Below are positions 26,757-32,049 of a DNA stretch of 64,000 bases, piece after piece. How positions within the stretch are numbered: position 1 is the stretch's first letter; every line of letters starts with the position of its first letter. Source of the stretch: an uncultured Prevotellaceae bacterium (GTDB taxonomy: Bacteria > Bacteroidota > Bacteroidia > Bacteroidales > Bacteroidaceae); contig CAMNHM010000001.1 of assembly GCA_946539475.1 (NCBI GenBank), forward strand, positions 8,069-72,068. The letters are read 5' to 3'. The position numbers were made by a program, and so were the translations under genes. The notes beneath the pieces are model-generated. The model was not told the DNA's origin. It saw nothing but the letters and a program-made list of their open reading frames with translations, and ran no database searches.

Positions 26757-27206
26757 TCATAGTCCTATGCTTTGTAACCATTTTTTCACGTCGAAGCCAG
26801 GGCAGGCCTTATTGGCGAACTCGCGGTGGCCGTGGATGGTGGCCTCGGGGTAGCACATTTTCAGCAGCCTCACCAAGTTCTCCATAGACTTGCGCTGGTC
26901 AGGCGTCCGCGTGTCGTCCCACACGTAGCCCTTCCGCGTGTTGGGAGCCAGCCGCCTGCCGCCGACGTAGCAGATGCCGATGGAGTGCTTGTTGTGCCCC
27001 AGGCAGTGAGCCCCCGGTTTCGAGAGTGGCCGACCTTCCTCGATGGTGCCGTCGAGGCGAATGACGTAGTGGTAGCCGATGTCGCTGAAGCCCCGCCCGC
27101 CTTTCTCCTTAGGCGTCGTGTGCCAGGTGCGGATATCCTCGGCGCTGAAGTCGCGTCCCTCCTGCGTGTCTGAGCAGTGGATGATGACTTCATTGATCTT
27201 TCTCAT
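26757..27206 (-). CDS. N-acetylmuramoyl-L-alanine amidase (Amidase_2, T7 lysozyme-like)
   Basis: This 149-residue enzyme would cut the amide bond between MurNAc and the peptide stem. Zinc ligands and catalytic residues are visible: His in 'EVIIHCSDTQ', Tyr/His in 'GYHYVIRLDG', and His plus Cys in 'IHGHREFANKACPGFDV'. There is no signal peptide, as in phage-type amidases, so export or lysis must be by other means. This amidase type recurs with VirE-type primase, HU-like and smalltalk genes on Bacteroidetes mobile DNA. Its start overlaps the stop of the upstream gene. Confidence 0.92.
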   Translation of the reverse strand: MRKINEVIIHCSDTQEGRDFSAEDIRTWHTTPKEKGGRGFSDIGYHYVIRLDGTIEEGRPLSKPGAHCLGHNKHSIGICYVGGRRLAPNTRKGYVWDDTRTPDQRKSMENLVRLLKMCYPEATIHGHREFANKACPGFDVKKWLQSIGL

Positions 27207-27541
27207 GCTTTTCCGTAGGTTTTGATCATTTCATCAACAAAGGGATTTCTGCTCAGCACGGTGAACGCCTTGATGCGGATGTTGGTGCCCACGCCCTGCC
27301 TGCCGTCGCGGGTGTTGAACTCGCGGTACGACAGCTCAATGTCGGCGCTGATGACCGACTCGACCAGGCATCTTTCGAGGAGCTCGTCGGCCGTCTCGCC
27401 GAAGGCCTCGGCAAAGAACTCGGCCCCGCCGGCGTTGAGTAATACGCCCTGCACGGTGCGCTTGGCGCTCTCGCCGTTCATGCGCGTCACTTCGACCTCG
27501 CGCGTTTCGTAGAATTTCGAGATACTGCATGTAACAATCAT
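27203..27541 (-). CDS. Unknown small protein upstream of the amidase
   Basis: This 112-residue protein starts MIVTCSISKFYETREVEVTR. Alternating hydrophobic residues suggest a beta-rich fold, with 'VQGVLLNAGGAEFFAEAFGETADELLER' in the middle. No signal peptide and no recognised family. It overlaps the amidase start by 4 bp, so the two are coupled. Confidence 0.65.
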   Translation of the reverse strand: MIVTCSISKFYETREVEVTRMNGESAKRTVQGVLLNAGGAEFFAEAFGETADELLERCLVESVISADIELSYREFNTRDGRQGVGTNIRIKAFTVLSRNPFVDEMIKTYGKA

Positions 27542-27690
27542 AGTGGTGTTCCTTTCTTTTTTTTGTTTTTGATGAGTGAGGGCGGCTGATCATTGTTTGA
27601 GCGCTCGTGCCTTTGCCTGCCGCCGCCCGTGTTGGGCAGGAAGACACCACAAAGGTAGGCACAAAAAAAAGCATCCCGCTGCAGTGCAGC

Positions 27691-27723
27691 GAAATGCTAA
27701 TGAAATGCTAATGAAATGCTAAG
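27691..27723. repeat. Three direct 11-bp repeats
   Basis: GAAATGCTAAT, GAAATGCTAAT, GAAATGCTAAG stand head to tail, followed by two partial copies (ATGCTAAC, TGCTAACC) before 27770 and preceded by the palindrome GCTGCAGTGCAGC (27678-27690). The period is close to one helical turn, as for protein-binding operators. They lie in the gap upstream of the small gene at 27203-27541; a TACCTTTG -7-like element is readable at 27657-27650 on the minus strand. Confidence 0.7.
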
Positions 27724-27760
27724 GAACGGATGGAATCCTTGGCAAAATGCTAACTGCCTG

Positions 27761-28285
27761 CTAACCGATGGGCATATCGGGGTCGTCGCTTTCACGCACC
27801 CTCTCCAGCTCGCGGTCCAGGGCCTCGGCCACGCTCCGCAGCTGCAGGTAGGCGGTGCGGTCGTTGGTGCTGTACTTCACCTTGTCGGGGTATCTGACAT
27901 CCTCACCGATGAACGACAGCGTAGAGTAAGGCCGTATGTTGTTGTATTCGCATTTGAACTCCAGGTCGTCGGGTAGTGGCAGCTGTCCGACACGCTCGCA
28001 GAATTCCTGAGCCTTCAGTGGGAACCCGCACTTGAAGTGCAGCAGCCACAGCCCGCCGGCCCATTTCCATTTCGTGTCGATTGCCTTCCCCTTGCCGTTG
28101 ATGTTGGCCAGTGCCCGCGCTATCTGCTCGTCGCTGTAGACGATTCTCTCGCTGGCAGCCGAGTGCTCGCGCGGACTCTGCTCGTTGATACTGCCGTTGA
28201 TGACGAGGTTTTTGATTTGTGCACCGTCGAAGAAGTTCACGATGCGCCCCACACGAAGGGTCCTTTCGTTTTCTAGTAGTTTCAT
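27761..28285 (-). CDS. Unknown island protein
   Basis: This 174-residue soluble protein begins MKLLENERTLRVGRIVNFF. Near the N-terminus it has 'GAQIKNLVINGSINEQSP', an Asn/Ile-rich strand pattern that also appears at the end of HsdR ('NLTIENHFHGTI') and of the lipoprotein at 30432-31832 ('INIENNIENNIDNF'). The later part, 'KWKWAGGLWLLHFKCGFP' and 'YSTNDRTAYLQLRSVAEAL', resembles a small alpha-beta domain. No family was recognised. It is preceded by the structured RNA at 28360-28479 and by a duplicated promoter. Confidence 0.65.
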   Translation of the reverse strand: MKLLENERTLRVGRIVNFFDGAQIKNLVINGSINEQSPREHSAASERIVYSDEQIARALANINGKGKAIDTKWKWAGGLWLLHFKCGFPLKAQEFCERVGQLPLPDDLEFKCEYNNIRPYSTLSFIGEDVRYPDKVKYSTNDRTAYLQLRSVAEALDRELERVRESDDPDMPIG

Positions 28286-28359
28286 GATGTTTGTTTAAAT
28301 GGTAAGTTATTAATGTTAATGGCAGTCAAAAGGAGAGCAGGCACTATTAGTCACAGCAT

Positions 28360-28479
28360 GACTTTTAGACCGCTAAGTACTTGACGAATGCTGAAACTGC
28401 CAATGCCCACGTCTCCATGACGTGAGCTGTGGCAGACAATCTACTCGTCTTGTACTTATTGATTAGCGGTCTTAAAGTC
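28360..28479 (-). ncRNA. Deeply nested hairpin, candidate structured leader RNA
   Basis: Four nested pairings can be read: 28360-28376 with 28463-28479 (16 of 17), 28375-28387 with 28445-28457 (11 of 13), 28397-28402 with 28430-28435 (6 of 6), and 28408-28413 with 28419-28424 (6 of 6) around a 5-nt loop. The element lies between a minus-strand promoter (28561-28530) and the gene at 27761-28285, so it would be in that gene's 5' leader. No reverse transcriptase or integron-type core site is adjacent. The class is unknown. Confidence 0.6.
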
Positions 28480-28529
28480 TACGAGAAAGCTGTCTGTGCT
28501 CTATTTTTATTTCCTCAATGTTCGCAATG

Positions 28530-28561
28530 CAAAATTACTACTTTTCCGGCAATCCTCCAAG
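28530..28561 (-). promoter_or_regulatory. Duplicated promoter, copy 1
   Basis: Minus strand: CTTG (28561-28558), 20-bp spacer, TAATTTTG (28537-28530). It lies in a roughly 140-bp segment that is nearly identical to 31974-32115, downstream of hsdR. It would drive the nested hairpin and the gene at 27761-28285. Confidence 0.65.
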
Positions 28562-28577
28562 GATTTGCCCGTTTTTT

Positions 28578-28913
28578 TAATCATCGGTGATGTTCAGGTG
28601 GTCAATCGTGCCGTGAAAATGATTCTCGATGGTGACGTTCACGGTCTGCTCCGTGGTGCCCAGGAACTTCTTCAGGAAGACCTTCAGGCGACTGATCACC
28701 GTCTGTTTCCAGCTGCCGCCGCAGGTTCGCCAGCAGGCTGGCCTCGTCCTTCACGCTCCGGGCATAGTCGTAGCCCTGGCTCATCAGCTGCTGGATGAAG
28801 TCACGCTCCAGCGCAGCCTCGCTCTGGTAGCCCTCCGCAGCACGGGGCGGCACCTCGTAGTGCGCCATCACCGTCTGGTCATCCTGCTCAATGATGATTT
28901 TGTAGTCGTCCAT
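28578..28913 (-). pseudogene. Relic of a second type I restriction gene (hsdR)
   Basis: The frame opened at 28913 begins MDDYKIIIEQDDQTVMAHYE and continues to about residue 70 ('EAALERDFIQQLMSQGYDYARS', 'LLANLRRQLET'). That is the start of a type I HsdR of a different subfamily from the intact one at 32050-34539. It then runs out of frame into a segment which, in another frame, reads 'LKKFLGTTEQTVNVTIENHF' and 'HGTIDHLNITDD' before a stop. This is the C-terminus of an HsdR, almost the same as that of the intact gene. The whole middle (motor and nuclease) is missing. It is a deletion remnant. Confidence 0.85.
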
Positions 28914-28932
28914 ATTATTTTTTTGTAATTTA

Positions 28933-28963
28933 CTTGTTATTTCAGAAATTATGTTTAACTTTG
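28933..28963 (+). promoter_or_regulatory. Toxin-antitoxin promoter
   Basis: CTTG (28933-28936), 19-bp spacer, TAACTTTG (28956-28963), about 20 bp before the antitoxin ATG, divergent from the hsdR relic. Confidence 0.7.
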
Positions 28964-28984
28964 CAGCGAAATTAAACATTTGAA

Positions 28985-29230
28985 ATGATGACAGCAGTAC
29001 AACTCAACGCAATGAACACCGAACTATGGCAGAGCATTGGAGCCATAGCCGACAGTGAGCCGCTGATGAAGCGTCTGACCCGATATGCCAAGAAATTAGC
29101 GAAAGAGAAGCATGACCCTACGCTCATGACGAAGGAAGAATTTTTTGCAAAGATAGAGCGTGCAGAAGAACAACCGGGCAAGCGTTTTGCAACTGTTGAA
29201 GAACTCGACAAGTACATCCGCAGTCTATGA
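28985..29230 (+). CDS. Antitoxin of a YoeB-like toxin-antitoxin pair
   Basis: This 81-residue acidic-to-mixed protein has an N-terminal helical segment ('MNTELWQSIGAIADSEPLMKRLTRYAKKLA'). Its C-terminal tail ('MTKEEFFAKIERAEEQPGKRFATVEELDKYI') is typical of Bacteroidetes antitoxins paired with Txe/YoeB toxins. Its last codons overlap the toxin start by 4 bp (ATGA). It would bind the toxin and repress the shared promoter. Met 28988 is an alternative start. Confidence 0.8.
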   Translation: MMTAVQLNAMNTELWQSIGAIADSEPLMKRLTRYAKKLAKEKHDPTLMTKEEFFAKIERAEEQPGKRFATVEELDKYIRSL

Positions 29231-29505
29231 GCAAATACACGGTCATCATCAAGGAAGAAGCACTGACCGACTTGAGAAAACTTCTTAAATATGAGCCTAA
29301 GGCTTACAATAAGGCTCTGAGGTTTATCGGCGAGCTTTACGACCATCCTAAGACAGGGCAGGGTCACCCTGAGCCACTGAAGGGGAAGCCCGAAGGGCGA
29401 TGGAGCCGCGAAATCACAAGAAAGCATAGACTTATCTACAGCATTTTTGAAACAGAAGTCCATGTCGACGTGCTTGCTGCCTATGGCCATTATGATGACA
29501 AGTGA
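29227..29505 (+). CDS. Txe/YoeB-family mRNA interferase toxin
   Basis: This 92-residue RelE-superfamily protein carries the family signature 'GKPEGRWSREITRKHRLIYSIFE' and, near the end, 'VLAAYGHYDDK'. The Arg of WSRxI, His and Arg of KHRLIY, and the C-terminal His-Tyr are the positions used for ribosome-dependent mRNA cleavage in YoeB. It is coupled to the antitoxin. It faces the minus-strand relics and its stop is 8 bp from the end of the hsdS relic. Confidence 0.9.
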   Translation: MSKYTVIIKEEALTDLRKLLKYEPKAYNKALRFIGELYDHPKTGQGHPEPLKGKPEGRWSREITRKHRLIYSIFETEVHVDVLAAYGHYDDK

Positions 29506-29513
29506 TTTCATTC

Positions 29514-29676
29514 TTATTCAAACGTCAATAGCTTATTCCTGTAGTACTCATATTGCTTCTCACGCTGAGACAGCTGAGATTCTAAGTTCGTGATAGAGGA
29601 CTCGGAGCGGCACCTCGTAGTGCGCCATCACCGTCTGGTGATCCTGCTCAATGATTATCTTGTAGTCGTCGGTCAT
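29514..29676 (-). pseudogene. Chimeric relic B: hsdR start joined to hsdS end
   Basis: From ATG 29676 the frame reads MTDDYKIIIEQDHQTVMAHYE, an HsdR start like that at 28913. It then shifts into out-of-frame sequence, stopping at 29560 (38 codons). In another frame the second half (to the stop at 29514) reads 'SITNLESQLSQREKQYEYY' and 'RNKLLTFE', the C-terminus of a type I specificity subunit. It begins 3 bp after the GIY-YIG stop. Confidence 0.8.
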
Positions 29677-29678
29677 GG

Positions 29679-30335
29679 TTATTTCTCTTTCTCCAATCTT
29701 AATTCCCATAGCGTTTTTCCCCCGTAGGAAAAATATTTCGGTCCTTGATACGATTCACTTTTATTATGCATGTCCTCAGGGAGAAAAGTGCCACAGAAAG
29801 CTGAAAGACTCCATATACGCCCCTCATGCTCCACTTTGTTCTTACCAGCCACCTTTACCTCTATGCCGAGGGCATCAAAAATGACTGTATCGCCAATCTT
29901 TAAATCAACCATACTAAAGTCGAACGGAGGCCGCTGATGCTTCTCTTCTTTCTTCGTCTCCTTCGCTGGCTCTAATTCAGGATACAGCTGGCGAGGCTTG
30001 CCGTCTTCATACTTCATGACGACGGCATCGTCGATGGCAAGCGCCTGGTCTAGTAGGATGTCCAAAGCCTGTTCAGGCCCGACATTGAAGAACTCCCGAT
30101 TCTGGCGAATGCGTAAGTCGGTCAAACGGTCTATCTGCTTGTGGATGATACGCTCTACTGCGGCATATTTCTCAGTTTGTATGGTCGCATAGATGTCAAA
30201 GGGTAAGGGCACAGCCGTGTTGTCCAACTCCTTACTACGTATGTCTACAGGGCGAGAACTCTTGCCTATCTTTACCCAGTCGTCGCGGAAGCTCTTGTTG
30301 GTCAAGATATATACATAGCCTTTTTCTTTTTCCAT
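29679..30335 (-). CDS. GIY-YIG nuclease-like protein with C-terminal extra domain
   Basis: This is about 218 residues from the ATG at 30335 (MEKEKGYVYILTNKSF); a TTG three codons earlier is less likely. The N-terminal 100 residues match a GIY-YIG fold of the T5orf172 kind: 'YVYILTN', 'WVKIGKSSRP', then 'EKYAAVERIIHKQI' and 'NREFFNVGPEQALDIL'. The C-terminal part ('IGDTVIFDALGIEVKVAGKN', 'GRIWSLSAFCGTFLPE', 'YQGPKYFSYGGKTLWEL') is a separate domain I cannot name; its pattern suggests a small beta module, perhaps for DNA recognition. It lies inside the restriction island between two hsdR/hsdS relics, so a role in defence or mobile DNA is inferred. Confidence 0.75.
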   Translation of the reverse strand: MEKEKGYVYILTNKSFRDDWVKIGKSSRPVDIRSKELDNTAVPLPFDIYATIQTEKYAAVERIIHKQIDRLTDLRIRQNREFFNVGPEQALDILLDQALAIDDAVVMKYEDGKPRQLYPELEPAKETKKEEKHQRPPFDFSMVDLKIGDTVIFDALGIEVKVAGKNKVEHEGRIWSLSAFCGTFLPEDMHNKSESYQGPKYFSYGGKTLWELRLEKEK

Positions 30336-30336
30336 A

Positions 30337-30432
30337 TCATTCAAATGTTAGAAGTTTATTCCTGTAATACTCGTATTGCGCCATCATCGTCTGGTGATCC
30401 TGCTCAATGATGAGTATATAGTCGTCGCTCAT
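30337..30432 (-). pseudogene. Chimeric relic A: in-frame hsdR start/hsdS end micro-ORF (31 aa)
   Basis: A 31-codon open frame begins MSDDYILIIEQDHQTMMAQ (HsdR-like start) and, at a shared 'YE', passes in frame into 'YEYYRNKLLTFE' (HsdS-like end). Its ATG overlaps the lipoprotein stop (TAATG), and its stop is 1 bp before the GIY-YIG ATG, so it could be translated. It looks like a deletion product at short homology. Whether it is only scar sequence or a translational coupler is open. Confidence 0.8.
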
Positions 30433-31832
30433 TAGAAGTTGTCAATATTGTTTTCAATGTTATTCTCGATATTAATACGCGGTTGGTCAGTACTACTAGA
30501 TTGGCAATTAACTATAATGTTACCCTTTGTTATGTTACCATTATAGTCTTCAACGGTAATGGGTATTGAATTATCACCATCTTCCAAATGTAATTTAAAT
30601 ACAAATGTGTACATTGTGCGACATTCATCTGCGGATATAACTTTATCAATAGGAGGTGTGGAATATTCTGAATCATATGGCATCCTATAACAAAGATCTC
30701 CACGCCTGTGAATGGTGATAGACTTGGTGTCTCCTACAGCTAAGAATTTAAATGTTACATTACAAGACAAGCCATTTCCGCTAAAAGTAGAAACCTGAGC
30801 CCACGCCTTTCCATAAATTAGAGGTCTGTCAGAAGGTAAATGTATATTGGCGTTTTTGAAAAAGAGAATATCTTTTCCATTATAATTCCCTGTGGTAGAT
30901 GTTTCCCACATGATTTTATCCCTGTTTATAGAGCTGTTCTCGTTTAGCCCAACATAAAAAGACCTGGGTGCTATATTGTCAATAGCTAAAGTTGCAAAGG
31001 GAATCTGAGTAAAAGACCAGTCTTTGTTAACACCTACAAGAAATAAACATCTATAACCACTTACATTTTGTTTATAAAAGCACTTTAGGGGCTTATCCAG
31101 CGATGTAGATGCCTCTTTGAAATTATTTACCACAAAGTCTTCAATGCACTTGTCAATATAATCTTGATTATCACTTGCAATGACGTAGTAATAATCTGCC
31201 TCTAGAGAAGACTGTATCTTGTATTTTACGTTTTCTAAACTGTGAAGGACTGGTATTTTTCCCTTCGTATAAAATTCTTCATTATTTGAGGCTCTTAACG
31301 ATAAGTAATAATTCCTAAAAGTAACGTATGTTGAGTCATCAAGATGCTCTTTTCTTTTATACAACCATCTTTTTAGTTCATCATCCCATTTTTCGTCTGA
31401 GAAGGATTCTGAAATAGAAGCACCTGGCCCAGTAAATTTTATGTTTGTATCTTTGAAAGTATTTGCTTTCAACTTAAATGACAGTAAAGTGTCTATTAAG
31501 TTTTCTACTTCTACTCGTAATGGAATGACACCATCATTACGTGCCCCTAACAAAGCTATCTCTTTGGGCTGTTCTTGACCTATATTTATAAAATTATAAA
31601 TTGACAGCTCTTCCATGTTATTAGCATAACCTGCATGAATTATATAGCCATCTGCAGATATTTTAAAAAAATGTTTGGAAATGGTGTCACAAGTGAAAAC
31701 GATTTTTCCTTCTTCCTTCGAAAACGAAATACTTGCATAATGACCGTCTTCCTTTATTACCTTACAGCTAATACAAAAGATTGCCATAAGTATATAACAA
31801 ACAATTGATTGACATTTATTTTTCATAATCAT
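30432..31832 (-). CDS. AT-rich island lipoprotein of unknown function
   Basis: This protein is 466 residues from ATG 31832 (464 from ATG 31826). The signal ends in a lipobox-like 'MAIFCISC'. The body is beta-rich with many Asn, Lys and Ser, including an Ig-like stretch near the C-terminus ('YTFVFKLHLEDGDNSIPITVEDYNGN'). It ends in an Asn/Ile-rich tail ('INIENNIENNIDNF'). I do not recognise a family. Base composition is much more AT-rich than the neighbouring core genes, a sign of transfer. Its ATG overlaps the stop of the hsdS relic and its stop overlaps relic A, so it is embedded in the relic chain. Confidence 0.75.
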   Translation of the reverse strand: MIMKNKCQSIVCYILMAIFCISCKVIKEDGHYASISFSKEEGKIVFTCDTISKHFFKISADGYIIHAGYANNMEELSIYNFINIGQEQPKEIALLGARNDGVIPLRVEVENLIDTLLSFKLKANTFKDTNIKFTGPGASISESFSDEKWDDELKRWLYKRKEHLDDSTYVTFRNYYLSLRASNNEEFYTKGKIPVLHSLENVKYKIQSSLEADYYYVIASDNQDYIDKCIEDFVVNNFKEASTSLDKPLKCFYKQNVSGYRCLFLVGVNKDWSFTQIPFATLAIDNIAPRSFYVGLNENSSINRDKIMWETSTTGNYNGKDILFFKNANIHLPSDRPLIYGKAWAQVSTFSGNGLSCNVTFKFLAVGDTKSITIHRRGDLCYRMPYDSEYSTPPIDKVISADECRTMYTFVFKLHLEDGDNSIPITVEDYNGNITKGNIIVNCQSSSTDQPRINIENNIENNIDNF

Positions 31833-32005
31833 TCAAATGTTAATAGTTTATTCCTGTAATACTCGTATTGCTGCTCGCGGGCCTTCAGCTGAGACTCTAA
31901 GTTCGTGATGGAAGTCTCGAAGGTGTCGAGGATGCCAACGATACGGCGCTGCTCGGGGAGAGGGGGGACTACTATTTTTATTTCCTCAATGTTCGCAATG
32001 CAAAA
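31829..32005 (-). pseudogene. Relic of hsdS C-terminus
   Basis: The frame running from about 32005 to the stop at 31829 reads 'IEEIKIVVPPLPEQRRIVGI', 'LDTFETSITNLESQLKAREQ' and 'QYEYYRNKLLTFE'. This is the end of the second target recognition domain and the conserved C-terminal helix of a type I HsdS. The rest of the gene is absent; directly upstream is the end of hsdR. The sequence differs from the intact HsdS of this locus ('LKQAMLRKVFE' end), so it comes from another system. Confidence 0.85.
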
Positions 32006-32032
32006 TTACTACTTTTCCGGCAATCCTCCAAG
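32001..32032 (-). promoter_or_regulatory. Duplicated promoter, copy 2
   Basis: Minus strand: CTTG (32032-32029), 20-bp spacer, TAATTTTG (32008-32001), just after hsdR. It would drive the hsdS relic, the lipoprotein and the GIY-YIG gene. The surrounding segment recurs at 28496-28640. Confidence 0.65.
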
Positions 32033-32049
32033 GATTTGCCCCGTTTTTT

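Noticed and set aside
28349..28479. Retron msr-msd or integron attC site
   Set aside because: No reverse transcriptase gene is near and the ends lack the GTTRRRY/RYYYAAC core sites; a leader RNA fits better.
29514..30432. Phase-variable specificity shufflon
   Set aside because: Only HsdS C-terminal helices are repeated; there are no alternative recognition domains, no inverted repeats around them and no recombinase gene.
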